Positions 12,649 to 25,698 are shown, numbered from the stretch's first letter. The stretch is DNA of 64,000 nucleotides from Sapria himalayana (GCA_029783825.1 JAREIK010002415.1:1386006-1450005), one strand, 5' to 3'. The notes: generated from the sequence alone by a model not told the origin. Translations and numbers: made by a program.

Positions 12649-14785
12649 CTTTATGATTATAATATTATCATGAAACCATAGTCATACTAATCTCATAATA
12701 ATTAAATTATTGTGATATTGATTTCACATCATAATAACTAAGTACCTCATTTGTACTAAACATCACAACCACTTCCAAGTGTCATGACTTTATCTTTAAA
12801 AAGAATTCCTATTTTTAAGTCAGAGTCATGACCTTTTCACAAAATCACCACTTTTGAGAAACACAAAGTTACAAAGTCAAAACTACTTAGGCTAGAATCA
12901 TGATAATTATCTAGTGGTATGACTTTTAGATACAAAATATTATAGAGGATTTTTACTTGAGTATAACCATTCCACAAAGTCATGAACTTTGTACTCAGGA
13001 GAAGGCAAATCCATTGATTTTATGTTTGAGATAATTACTAGTGTTGCAACTTTTTATAGTGTCACGATCATGTTACACATGAGAAAATCAAGGGCAAACT
13101 TATGACCATTTTCAGCACCACAGCCAATTAATGCACAAAAGATACACTTCTTCATGATGTAGTCATTCTCAATATTGCAGCCATATTATGCACAAGAAAG
13201 ACTATTCCCAGTATCATGGTCATTCCTAATTCCATGGCCATATGATGCACATGAAATGTCATTTCCAATGCCCCAACTATTTCTAGCACCATGACTATAT
13301 AATGAATGAGAGAAACTAATTCTAAAGTCATGCTTATTATTAATGTTGTGACTTTCTATTTATAGATAATAGCCTCAAATCATAGACACTTCTAAGTATC
13401 ATGACTTACTATTATATATATATATTTATATACATTCCTAAGTTGTGGTCACATTCCAAAGTCATAATTTTGAGCTTAAGAGATGAAGGCCAAACTTGTA
13501 GTATATTATTAAAGTTATGATTCTCTCTGTAAAGAAATACAAAAATATTAGAATATAAAAGAAGAACGAAAAAAAAAATTAGTATCTTTTTCTTCTCCAT
13601 GCACCAAAACAAAGTCAGAGTACATCAAATAATATTAGAAGTGATTTTTATACTTCTTAGGAGATCTACAAGTAAGCAAGAAATGCAAGATATAAACTAA
13701 ACTCTAGAGTTAGGAACCACAAGCAAGCATTCTTTATTAATATAATATTATCATGCTTTTTTAGTCATACTTATCTCATGATAATTAAATTATTGTGATA
13801 ATGATTTCACATCATAATAACTAAGTACCTCATTGGTGCTAAACATCATAGCCACTTCTAAGTGTCATGACTTTATCTTTAACAAAACTTTCTATTCTTA
13901 AATCATAGTCATAACCTTTTCCACAAAACTACCACTTTTGAGCAACACAAAGTTACAAAGTCAAAACTACTTAGGCTAGAGTCATTATAATTATCTAGTG
14001 GTATGACTTTTAGATACAAAATATCATAGAGAGTCTTTACTCAAGTATGACCACTCCACAAGGTTATATCTTTGTACTTAAGAGAAGGCAAAGCCATTGA
14101 TTTTATGTTTAATATAATTACTAGTGTCTCAACTTTTTAGTGTCATGGTCATGTTATACATGAGAAAAATCAAGGGAAAACATATGACTATTTTCAGCAC
14201 CGTGGCCAATTAATGCACAAAAGTGACCATTCTTCATGATCTAGTCATTCTCGATATTGCAGCCATATTATGCACAAGGGAGACTATTCTCAGTATCATA
14301 GTCATTCCTAATTCTATGGCCATATGATGCACATGAAAGATCATTTCCAATACCCAAACCATTCTTAACATCATGACTATATAATGAATGAGAGAAACTA
14401 ATTATAAAGGCATGGTTATTTTTAATGTTATGACTTTGTGTTATACAAATAATAGGCTCAATTCATAGACACTTCTAAGTATCATGACTTAGTATTATAA
14501 TAATTTTTAGAAACATTCCAAAGTCATGGTCATTTTCCAAAGATACAATTTCGAGCTTAAGAGATGAAGGGAAAACTTGTAGTATTTTATGAAAGTTATG
14601 ATTCTCTATGTAAAGATATGTAGAAATATTAGAGTATAAAAGAAGAATGAAAAAAATAATTTAATATCTTCTTGATCTCCATGCACCAAAACAAAGTCAA
14701 ATTACATCAAGTAATATTAGGGGTGATGCAAGCAAGGAATTCAAGATATAAACAAAACTCTAAAGTTAACAAACCACGACTCTTA
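12649..14785. repeat. Tandem duplication of a ~1.08-kb segment at the 3' LTR
   Basis: Copy A (about 12649-13730) and copy B (about 13731-14785) align along their length. Both start near ATAATATTATCATG and include TAATTATCTAGTGGTATGAC (12904 and 13987), and both end near a CTCTA.AGTTA block before 13730 and 14785. The 5' LTR has only one corresponding segment, from about 7062. GTCATGAC palindromes recur in both copies. Confidence 0.75.
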
Positions 14786-16066
14786 AACCACCCCCCTCCT
14801 CTCTTTAGAAAATTAATCAAAATGATATGGAATTATATTTTGTGTCCTAAATTCTTATAAAGATTGTTATAAGAAATCCAAGTCTTAATAGATTTCTTCT
14901 CTTATATCTTGTAAATTTTTCCCAAATATTAGGCTAAATTTAGATCTAGGGTTTGTGTAATTTTTTATGTAATATATAAATAGTTTTGAGATTTATAAAT
15001 ATGATTGATTTATGTTGTGGAATGAAAATTGATGGATGTAGTGATTAAATAGAACTTAACTTAAAGATTTATCTATTGGTGGGTTTGTGTGTTTTGTTAT
15101 GGTTGATAGTGATAGGTAAACCAAAAGGCTTACTTATGCATATGAAAGAAAGGAAGTAAGAACCCTTTCGACCATGATATGTTAGAAAAACCTATATATT
15201 TAAACTTGAATTCAATGAATAAGAATGTATATAATGACTCACAAGGTGGTTCTTGATGGAGGTAGGTATTTTATAGAAAACTCTCCTAGATTTTGTAACT
15301 TTAGTGTGGGAGTCACATCATCACTATGGAGGATAGTTACAGATAATCCATTGGACATGCATGATTATATAATGACTCACAAGGTGGTGACAACTCTTTG
15401 AGTTTCTTTCATTCATATAGTTCATACTAGTGAAACTTGAGGAAAGAATATGTTAATTGTGTAATTATGGTACCTATGAAACTAAAAGTATAAATATTTA
15501 TAAACCATATCAGTTCATATTTTCTATTACACATGAGATTATATAATAAGAATATATTGTAAAAAAACTAGTAATGGTAGTTGATGAGTTGCCTAAAATA
15601 TGGGCTTATTAATGACTCTTGAGTAGAAATGATTTATTATATTAGTGATAAAGTACCAAGGGAATAACTACGAGGTGACTATCATTGGAGAAGACTCAAT
15701 GATAATAACCACATTGTATGCTATTAGGACAAAGATTCATTTAACAACAACCTAACATTCATTCGGTATCCACACCCAATATAATTCAAACTATTTAAAT
15801 ATGTATCATATAAATTAAGTGGACAACCCCTTGTTTCTAAGACTCATAACAAGATTTCTAATCTTCTCCATTACTAGAATTATGTTGTCTTATTGTTGGT
15901 TGACTGAACTACTTATACAATTCCTATGAGATTGATATATCGACAAAAGTTCTCATTAATACTTGTATGCCTCGTATACTTATAGATCTTTATTAGTGAG
16001 ATATCTTTGTCAATGAGCTTTTGAGATTCTATCTTACCAACAAAGTTGGGTATCATAACAAAATCA
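13990..16066 (+). repeat. 3' LTR of the 7-16 kb element
   Basis: It aligns with 7062-9062 and ends in AAATCA at 16066. The start is taken at TGGTATGACT to match the start of the left LTR, but the tandem duplication just upstream makes that boundary uncertain. Confidence 0.55.
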
Positions 16067-16699
16067 AAATATATAACTTTATTATCCTTTGAATGAATTT
16101 AGTGTATATGAATAACTTCTTATCAAATCTTACTTGTGCAAGATGAGGAGCCAAAAGATCTTTATAAAATGCAAAAAAATTCTCTAAATTTATTTACCGT
16201 GAGGTAGTGATTCTTTATTTTATATCATTATTTTGTCCATGCTATGTAACTCATGAGGTGTACAAAATTTTGATTAATTTATCACTATCCCTTAGATATT
16301 TAAACTTGGCTTTTGGCCTAAAAAATATCGCTTTTACCTCATTATTTATTTGTGTTTGATGCTTAAATTGAGGATTCTATCTATCAATCACACTTATTTT
16401 GGGAGATACCAATCATTTTGATTACATGATTTGATATTCCTCATTTTTCTTTTGGACTTCGGAAGAAATATCCTCAAATTGTAAGGAATTAAAAGTATGT
16501 AATGGCACATTGCTTGAGCTTGGAAACTTGTTAGAATAATTTTGATCCTGGAATATCTGAAAATAATTTTCAATTTGTTCAACTACGAAAGTACTAAAAC
16601 TAGTTTCATCAATTATCCAAAGAGAACTCGAGAGGTAGGGGGCCTGCATTACTCTTTATTCTCAATGAGATCCAAAAGTGTTTAAACAAGACTTATCTA

Positions 16700-16931
16700 T
16701 GTTATTTTATTGGGGATAGGTGAAAATCACCTAGCCCACATCGGAAATCTCTTTGGAGATTTCCAAAATTTTTCTTATAAAAGGACTTTTCTTATTCCTT
16801 TGAGATTCATTCCCATGTATTTCCAATTTCTCATTTTTTTGAATGTATTTTATTTCATGATGTAATTTATTACTTTAACTTTGAATTTTATATCTTTCAA
16901 ATTATTGCAGGTTTAGTTTTATTTTATAACA
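16700..16931 (+). mobile_element. Solo LTR, 232 bp, exact 5-bp TSD
   Basis: It begins TGTTATTTTA and ends TATAACA, and is flanked on both sides by ATCTA (16695-16699 and 16932-16936). The related LINE copy at about 19060 lacks the insert, so the empty site is visible in the same window. Inside are GCCCACATCGG (16734-16744), close to a motif common in short plant LTRs, and a good TATA box 32 bases further on. The size fits a TRIM or short copia LTR left after LTR-LTR recombination. Confidence 0.85.
16776..16784 (+). promoter_or_regulatory. TATA box of solo LTR
   Basis: TATAAAAGG lies 32 bases after GCCCACATCGG inside the solo LTR, an arrangement typical of an LTR promoter. Whether it still drives transcription cannot be told from sequence. 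Confidence 0.6.
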
Positions 16932-17710
16932 ATCTATCTTACTTGAAACCCTATCTTTTTTCCACGTGTAGAAACTACCATAAGATGGAATCCCTTTTAA
17001 ACTATAATGGGAAAAACAATTAATGAAATTAGCACATTCATATTTTAAAAGTGGCTTTCTATTTAATTTAGCTAGTCTAGTTATCACATAGTCAAAATCT
17101 CTAAGTACTAGCTAGGGACAAAAAATATTGGCTACAAAAAAAGTAAGAGAGTGCCATTATCTTTTCCTAGCCATGATAAAAATGAAGTTCATATAAAAAT
17201 ATGTCAAGTAAACATTTCCTACTTTCAACACTAGAAGTTTCAAAATGGTTTAGCTAAGCAAAGGAAGCTAGATGTTAGCCTTAATAGAAATAGATTTCAC
17301 ATTCCAAAATATTATTATTCTTCCTTGAGATTGATGGCTAAAATTATTGAAACTTTCATAAAGTTTGAACAAATTTCATACAAGATCTGAACTATCAAGA
17401 TTTGCACAAAATTTGTGCGAGAAATGAAACCCACCAATATTCCAGCATGCAATCTTCATTTTAATATTTTATATTTCATTCTCATCCTTGTTCCGCGCTA
17501 TGTTGCATCATACATACTTTCTGCTTCTAAATCATTTGTCCCCCAATCATGGCTGACATCCCAAAATATTTGGGGAAAAGGAAGCTGTCAAAAATATTTT
17601 AAAATCTTCTAACATATCACAATAGAAAATAGGAGGATTCTATTCATAATAAAAATATCTAGTCATGCAATTAAATGATGGCATGATATAAAGATATCCA
17701 TAAATAAAAT

Positions 17711-17949
17711 GAGCAGATTAATAAAACAAACTATACCATACTATCAAACTCTTTTGAAGATATAAAATCCCTAAGGCAATGAAAAGGGTCAGAGATATGT
17801 CGTACAATCATACACACCACCTTCAGAATTTTCATTAATAACACAAATAAAATAGGGTATGGGTAAAAAAATTTCAGCACTCTCAAATGAGATGAGTAGC
17901 CATATTCCAAATCACTTGTAGAATATGACATACCCAGTAGGACTCCCAA
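17711..17949. other. Unassigned spacer between LINE fragments
   Basis: The similarity between the two LINE copies stops at about 17710 and the reverse-transcriptase reading of copy 2 starts above about 17950. This piece has an open minus-strand frame of 72 codons (17731-17949) with no recognised motif. It may be 5' sequence of copy 1 or further reverse transcriptase of copy 2. Confidence 0.3.
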
Positions 17950-19930
17950 GATCTAGTTGAATCTAGCTAGCCCTTTGCAAGAATTTCCTACATATGGAAC
18001 ACTTTAAAATTTATAGTAAACCTCCTTTCAACAATTCCCCAATTATATCACAAAGAATTTGCTTAATTCTTGAAGCTATGAGTTTGGAAATAACTTTATA
18101 AATAAGATTACAAGAAGAGATAGGCTGGTAGTCCCATAATTGAGATACATGAAAATTCTTGGGGATTTATGATATATATGTATGATACACTTGACAAAGA
18201 AGCACCCATTGATAAAAAAATTTTTGCATACCTGTAATAAATCCATCTCAATATAATTTCATGTCACTTTGAAAAATTTTAAAAAAAATATATTAGGCCC
18301 ATAAGACTTAATAACCCTTTATCAAAATAATACTTTCTTTATTTCCTCCTTGGAGAAAGGTTGAGGATGGCTTTATGATCCTCTAAATAGTTTCTCCATG
18401 TATGAACAACCTCTTATCGAATCTTACTTGTGCAAGATAAGGAGCAATAACCAAGAAGATCTTCATAAAATGCAATAAAAATTCTCTAGGATTTCTTTCC
18501 AAGAGGTAGTAAATTCTCCATTTTGTTTCAAATTAAAATTATGTTACCTTTCCATGTTTTGTTAATCATGAGAGAATAAAAAAATTTTATGCATTTATCA
18601 TTATCTCTGAGATATTCCTAAACTTGGCTTTCTTCCTGTGAAGTACCACTTTTGCCTCATACAACATTTTAGCTTGATGCTTAAATTGTGTTTTCTATAT
18701 GTCAGCCCCATATGTTGGGGAGATCCAAATAATTTTGATTAGAAAATTTGAAGTTCCTCACTTATATTTTGGACTTTTGAAGATATAAGCCCAAACATAA
18801 GAATTAAAAGTATGAAATGACACGTTAAGTCGCTTAGACTTGGAAACAAACTACAATAATTTTGATCCTAGAATATGTATGTTCCAAGTGTTATGAACAG
18901 CCTTCATGATTTTTGAGTGGTTAACCCACATATTATGGAATTTGAAAAGCTTTTTCTCATGATTCAATTGGAGGAGTATTGAAATTCATGCAATAATCTA
19001 AGGAGAACACGGGAGGTAAAAAATATGCATGAAACTCCATGTTCAATGAGTTTCAAAAGTGATTAATAAGACTCTATCTATCTTGATGAAAACTCAACCA
19101 TTTGTCCATGTGTAGAAACTACTAGAAGATATAATGTCTTCTAAGCAAAGACGAGAACAATAGTTAATGAAATCACATTCATGATTCATACCTTGAAACA
19201 TGCTTTCCATATAACTTATCTAAACTAGATATCATAGAGTTGAAATCTTCGTGTACTAACAAGAAGGTGGAAAAATTGGCCACAAGAGAAGTTAGAGTCA
19301 CGTAATCTACTCATGGGAATATTAAAATTCAATCCATAGCACAAATGTGAAGGAAATATTTCTTACTTTCAACATTTAAAGTTTCAATATCGATTAGCTC
19401 AGCCAAGGCAACTAGAATATTAACCTTAGTAGAATTCACATTACAAAAGATTATTATTCTCCTATTAGAATGATAACTAAAATAGTCAAAACTTGCATAA
19501 TGTTTGAACATTGAGTTTGAATTTCCTTGCAATGTTGAGCTATCATGCTTCATTTCAATGATTCCAAATATACCAAACCATTTAGAATGTATCAATTGAT
19601 GAATGTCATTGTGTTTGAGCATGCAATGAACCCTCATAATATTCTAGCATGTAAACTTCTTTTTTATATTTTTTTATGTCATTCTCATATTTGTTCCACC
19701 CAATGTTGCTTCATATATACTTGCTACTTGTAAATCTTGAGTGCCCCAATTATGTTTGTGATCGCAATATCCTTGGAGAAATAGAAACCACCATGAACAT
19801 TTTGAAATCAACTACCATATCCTGATAGAGAGTGGGAAGATTTCATTCACAATAAATAATATCTAGGCATGCATTTCATCCATGGCATAATATAAGAATA
19901 TCCATGAAGAATACGCCATCTTAGCTAAGT
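17950..19930 (-). pseudogene. LINE (L1-type) ORF2 fragment, copy 2 (endonuclease to RT start)
   Basis: Minus-strand frames give endonuclease remnants at about 19330-19640 (RRIIIFCNVNSTKVNI, aligning with copy 1) and a linker at about 18400-18550 (FYEDLLG-like). They then give the start of reverse transcriptase at about 17990-18310: a degenerate SPGPDGF.-.FFK block and, across a frame change, QPISSCNLIYKVISK, which corresponds to the conserved RPISLCNV.YKIISK motif of plant LINEs. The copy is broken by many stops and lacks the catalytic FADD part of the enzyme. Confidence 0.65.
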
Positions 19931-20099
19931 CTTCGATACTCCTCGTATTAATTTTTTGTGTGTATTTTGGAGTTAATTTATTTGTGTATTTGCATGTATT
20001 TGTACTAATATTGGAGAGATTTCACTAATTTAATGTTTTGAGAGATTTTGAAGAATATTAACATAGCTATTTGTGTAAAAATTTATAAACTTGATGGAG

Positions 20100-21100
20100 C
20101 TAAGTCTTGTAGGGGAGAGAGAAGTAATGAAGAAGCATGATATTTTCCATGTCACAATTTGAGTTTACCTTTTAATATCTTATCAAGTAGTTATGACATC
20201 CTTTCTTGGTCATAACTATACAAAGCCACTTATGACAATCTTTTTATGTTATAACTTTATCACCAAATTGATATAATCTTTCCATTATACAATACACTCT
20301 TCAAGGCTATGATATTATCATAGAATCATGATCATACTATCTTTAAAATAGTTAGCATCCATGATATTATTTTTATGTCATGGTATTTAAGTAGCTCACA
20401 GGTACAATTAGTCATGACATATTCCAGCACTATGACTTTTTAATTATAGAGCAAAAATATCATGTGTTCTGAGTTATAGTATTATTTTTTATCATCACAT
20501 TTAGTTCTAGAGAGTATTTATGCTGGTCATGGCTTTTTTTAGTACCAAAACCTTATGCTCAAGAAATAAATCACCAAAGTCATTGTTATTGCCAACGCCA
20601 TAACTTTGGGTTATTAAGGTTAAATGTATTAGTCATGCTTATTCCCAATATCATGATCTTTTGTTTTAGAAAAAAATAATTTTGTTCATGGTCATTCTTA
20701 GTGCTATGATATTTTATTCTAGAGGAGAGTTACCTAGATTGTGACATTAATTTCCACCATGATTTTGGTGGTTCTAAGAAGATCCAATAAGACACAAAAC
20801 TCACGACATCAAGTGAGCATCATGACTTCTAACTAGAAGAATTGCATGAATAACACAAAGTATTTCAGGCAACACATTGTTTTGTTTGTAAGTTTTTTGC
20901 ACAACTACTCACTTTATGAAAATTGTAAATCTCTATTTATGATTGCTTCGAATATACATTTTTATTCTGTAATCTTTAATATCTTAAAGATGTAAGATAA
21001 TGTGATAATAAATATGTTTTTACTTTTAGTTTTGTAAGGATCATACTCATAGAAATTAATATAAGTATTTTTATTAATCTCACATGTGGAAATCAGACAA
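20100..21100. repeat. LTR-like sequence related to the 12.6-14.7 kb repeats
   Basis: The block near 20300-20350 (ATATTATCATAGAATCATGATCATACT) is similar to 12661-12690, and the following 500 bases contain the same run of 'ATGAC/GTCAT' words seen in the other LTRs. There is no partner copy downstream, so it is probably a solo or truncated LTR of a related family. The ends were not defined. Confidence 0.4.
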
Positions 21101-21950
21101 GAGAATTTGACCCACATGATAATCATCACCAAATGGGTCACCTTCTCATGTTTTCCCCATAACTTACTTATCATCATCTATCATGGTTAATACATGACTT
21201 CCACATTATGATAAACCTCGGGAAAGATGTTATGCTTATCCTCTATATTACTCAAGGTCAACTATTATTGAAGATGTATAAAATAGATTGATAATAATTG
21301 TGTTCATGCTTATGGCTTCAAGAGTGTCATACCTAGTGATAATTGAACTTACCTCAATCTTAGTTTTTTATACATAGATTAATCTTATGCTTTAAGGTTA
21401 GAGTAGTTGTCACTTTCTTCTTATCATATTAAGTGATTGTGTCTCATGGCATACCTATCATTGTCCGTCATGGTACACCCACATAAAACTTTGATATAGT
21501 AAAAACTTTAAATTTCAATTCTATAACACGTTAATATCCATCAACATTCCACAACACAACATTAACATAAATATCAATAATATAAATGTAATGTATTCAT
21601 CACGCATAAGTACATAATTCAACCCTAAATATCAACTTAGCTTAATATTAGGAAAGATTTTGTATGAGGCAAATTGAGAATTATCTCGTACAAATTTAGG
21701 ATTCTTAATGCAAGCCTAAACATGAATTTAAGTATCAAAACATAAACAAAAGAAAGTGTTTCCCATTGGTCAACTTTAATTTTCTCATAATTGAGTGTGG
21801 AAATCATGTCGCTTAGGGTTTGTAGTTGATTTTGGGTCAAAATCCAATTTTCCTCCTCTTCACTTTTTGTTGTTTTATTTCTAAGTGTTGCTTAAATACT
21901 GTAATGCATTAGTGCGATTCTTTCAATTTGAAGTCATAGGTAACTCGATA

Positions 21951-22025
21951 TGTAGTGGCTCTTATTATTTTCCAAAAAATGGGAAACACCTAAGTGTTTC
22001 CCATTTGTAGTGGCTCTTATTATTT
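21951..22025. repeat. 20-bp direct repeat flanking a 13-bp perfect hairpin
   Basis: TGTAGTGGCTCTTATTATTT occurs at 21951-21970 and again at 22006-22025. Between them, AAATGGGAAACAC (21977-21989) and its exact reverse complement (21994-22006) enclose a 4-base loop. A further half copy, GTGTTTCCCATT, lies at about 21757. The structure resembles a local template-switch (fold-back) duplication. Confidence 0.85.
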
Positions 22026-24960
22026 TTTGTGATTTTCTTCTTAACTTATTTGATATGTCGAATCAAAATCTATCTACAATGTTTGATAATATCAAAACTT
22101 ATAAGTATACTCAATGGGGTATCATTAATCTATTTGATATGATATGAATTTCATTAATAATTAATATTTCATCATACACCTAATAAAGTTATTCTACTCA
22201 CTGAATTTATTAATATATTTATAGATCTCACATATTATGAATCAAAATAATTATTAATAAGTGTGTATTTATTAATTATTTCAAGATTAAAAGTAATAGT
22301 ATTTACAATAATGATGAGACTTTTAATTGTTATAAGTCATTATTAAATAATCACACTGTGATAATGCCGTTTAATACATACAAGTATACTAGCTCAAAAA
22401 GTTAGAATCTTATTATTCTTACTAGTCAAAATTTACCTACTAATATCTTGTACAACAATCTTACTAATGGTACATCCAACTTCATTCAAATTGTAAATAG
22501 TACGTTTATATTCTATAAAATTTGATGATTTGATCTTCTATACAAACAAAATTTTACACATCAAATCATCTAGTATATAAAATAAAGGACGCATGCACAT
22601 CATGTTTAAATACAAACTCAGCTCTTTGCAAATTTATTTATATTTGAAAAAATAATTTATATTTAACTAAGATTCATAATAATCAAATAGCTTTCAGCAT
22701 AAACACATTTCCGACATAGACATCATTCTTGTTTAAGTCAATTAGGATAAATTATGTTTTGGTGTACCAAGTAAACAATATTTATATAAAAAGACCTGAG
22801 GATTTTATAATTTGATGAAAAAAATTGCCAAAACACGAATTATTTATGTTTTGGAATACTCAAAATTGTCAACCTAAAAAAGTGCTTCGCCTAATCCATG
22901 TCACCCTTAGAATTATGTCAGATTACATATTAAAATGAGTGTAAAATAAATTAAAACATGTGGGTCAGATACCCATGTGATCCTACTCAAATCCTAAAAA
23001 AATACCTAAATCAAATATAATCCATTTCAAACAAACCCAAAATTTTCATTCTCAAAATGGAACCCTAACTTACTAATATATACTTGAACTTAGAGTGCTA
23101 TAACAAAATGGAGATGCTGAATATCATTATTTTCTTATGTGATACACCAATGGGGCAATTGGAATTTGGAAATCCAAGGCTACAAATATTAAAATAAATA
23201 TAATAGTAATTTATTCTTAAATATATAACATAATTCAGATCTTACATATCCAGTATATTTTATTAATACGACATATCTGTATTTTATCAATTTGAAGAGC
23301 AAAAAATCTAAATAAATGTTGAGCTGAATGAAATAAGAAGCAAGTAAATTGCATGTGTAAATGAAAACAAATAGTAATTTTGATATTTAATAAAACTTTA
23401 ATTGTTAATGATGTTGATGAAAATATTAAGATAGAATGGTATTACTTTTTTTAAATTCTTAATATATATACAACTTTTATTTGAAGATAAATTTAATATA
23501 ATATTTTTTTATTAATTCATTATTTTTTTTAAGCATGTTGTAGTGTTGATTATAATATATTGTTATGATCAAACATTATTAGAAATGTAATTTTTTTTAT
23601 CTCTATAGTATGTCTACCAAAATAGCTTATGCAAAATTTGTCATTCATATGTGCACTATGTAGTTCAAACAATCCATTTATAATTTTTTTCAATTTTATT
23701 TTTTTAATATAATATTAGTCTATAGCATATAGGATTCAAAAAAAATATTTTATTTTACTTATTTGTTTATTGCATAACCTTGAATTGAGTATTAATAGAA
23801 TGATGGAAGGTAGTATTATCTATGATGAAACTAATTTTGTTTTTCTACATACAATACTAGAAAAAGTTGAATTACTAAATTCTTATTACTATTATACTTA
23901 ATTGATTAAGGTTTGATGCTATCTTATTTTCAAAATGTTACAACAAGTGAGTTACATATGGTATAGATCCAAATTTCAAATAATTTTATCGTACAAAATT
24001 ACTAGTTTATGATGCCGTGATAATTGTTCAAATTAAGTATTTTTTTTCTAAAAGTTATAATTTGCAAAATTGAGTTTTAAGTTTTTGTGTGATTTTTGAA
24101 GCATATCTTGATGATTTTAATAATTTTGAAGCATATTATTTTTGTGAAAGGAAGGAAATATTTTCTAATATAGAGTTTTACATTGACCATTTTTTTCATT
24201 TCATAGATTGAAGAATAGATAGAAACTTTATTGGTCATTTGCATTTCAAATTTTTTTTTGACATGTTCAAAACATATGATTAAGAAAAATATTGAGAATT
24301 TTTTTAACTTGTGCTTTCTTCACACATATGATTATACCAATATATGGCATCCACTTTGCATAATGTCTGGAAAAGGTTAATATCTTGACAAGTTTACCTC
24401 TAAGAATCAATAAAGCTATATTTGACCAGTCTTGAATCTAAGACTTACCACATTTCAGTAAATGTACTACACATCATACCAAGATATGATCTCCAACGCA
24501 GGAATTCAACATGAGGACTTTCAAGGTAATTCAACATCCAAGTATTATTCTTGCCAAAATACATTTAATTTCAAAGTTCTTATTAATTCAAATAATTATT
24601 ATTTGTATTTGATCAGCACTTTTAATTTTGAGACACTTAGTATTTGTATAATTACACATAAAATATTGATTATAAAATTATATGTAAATAATTATTGACT
24701 AGTGACTATTATGAGAATATTTTTAGGAATGTTTGAATAGATTCAATTTTATATGGTAATTAGTTGAGAATTGAATTTATTTTATTAAAAGGTGGTTTAG
24801 TGGTATTTTTGATTTGAATTACCGTTTAAACAAATAGAAACAATAATATTGTCTTACTTTAATTCGTAATGGTAGTATTATTAAAAAATATTAATAAATA
24901 CTTATCATGATAAGAAAATAGTGATAAATATACTTTTAAATTGACCCATTAAATTAGATT

Positions 24961-24961
<1 letters not shown>

Positions 24962-25013
<52 letters not shown>
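24962..25013. repeat. Compound microsatellite (CG)n(CA)n(TA)n
   Basis: Uninterrupted dinucleotide blocks follow each other: CG, then CA, then TA. The TG/CA and CG parts alternate purine and pyrimidine, as in Z-DNA-prone sequence. Confidence 0.95.
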
Positions 25014-25329
25014 AGAAGACATACATTTACAATTGAAGCATAAACATATGCTTATGGTTATAGATTGAATATTATATTTTAGAGTTATGTTGACAACTCA
25101 TTCATTGATGATAACTCTTACCAATGTTAATGATTACCAACTACACTAAAGACTTTTTTTTAATTATAGTGGATATAGTTCACATTCAAATGGTTATAAA
25201 ATTTTTTTAATCAAAGAGATAAATACTAATTGTTACTCAAGATATAGAAATTGGTAAAATAGTTTTATAAAATTAAGAAGATAAAGTCGTAAAAAAGTAT
25301 GATATAAGCTTGATGCAACCATCAAGTTC

Positions 25330-25698
25330 ATATTCTTAACATGTTAAAGAAGATTAAAATGAACCTCTTCGATATGAAGAAACATCTCCAAAAACACCTA
25401 GAAATATTTGATCATTCATCAATATCAATGACACATGGAATTATGCATTTATATCGATAGTTGATATGGAAACAACTTCTAAATGAAGAAATTAGATACA
25501 AGTAATAAATAATAAATAAATATGATCAAGAAGAACAATACGTGGTAGGTAGCAAGCCATTTAAAAAATAAAGATATAATTGAACCTATAGACAAAAGGT
25601 TCAATTTAAAAATATAAATCAAGGCTAGTGATGAAACTTTTCACAACAATAGGGAGTTGATTATTGTGAAACATTTTCTCAAGTATCTTGATTGAAGG
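25330..25698 (+). pseudogene. Copia RT, upstream part (split by Athila insertion)
   Basis: Plus-strand frames near 25640-25698 give a degenerate QQ.GVDYCETFSQVS, the conserved Q..GVDY.ETFSPVA block that opens copia reverse transcriptase. Upstream, near 25330-25560, weaker similarity to the linker between integrase and RT can be seen. The reading stops at 25698, exactly where the Athila-type LTR begins, and resumes at 46796. Confidence 0.7.

Larger units (their letters stand above)
7062..16066 (+). mobile_element. Non-autonomous LTR retrotransposon with Athila-like PBS
   Basis: The segments 7062-9062 and about 13990-16066 are diverged direct copies that end alike in AACAAAATCA, which defines an LTR pair. 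Just inside the left LTR is a primer-binding site resembling the Athila/Tat type. The interior (about 3.5 kb) has no protease, reverse transcriptase or integrase that I can recognise. It carries only a degenerate domain at 10640-11450, which suggests a non-autonomous element mobilised in trans. No convincing TSD was found (ACTCA before 7062 versus AAATA after 16066), so the outer ends are approximate or one end is rearranged. Confidence 0.6.
16100..17710 (-). pseudogene. LINE (L1-type) ORF2 fragment, copy 1
   Basis: On the minus strand, near 17460, the translation gives MKIACWNIGGF, the start of an apurinic endonuclease domain (WNxRG motif). Further on, near 17280-17330, it gives GRIIIFWNVKSISI, matching the GRIWV.W block of plant L1 endonucleases. 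The lower-coordinate part (16100-16250) corresponds to the linker between endonuclease and reverse transcriptase. It aligns with the second copy at about 18400-19920. Stops are frequent. A solo LTR interrupts it at 16700-16931. No poly-A tail or TSD for the LINE itself was seen. Confidence 0.65.
21101..25329. other. AT-rich intergenic DNA with no recognised gene
   Basis: Both strands lack family motifs and long frames. Distinct items inside are the hairpin at 21977-22006, its flanking direct repeat, and the microsatellite at 24962-25013. Confidence 0.5.
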
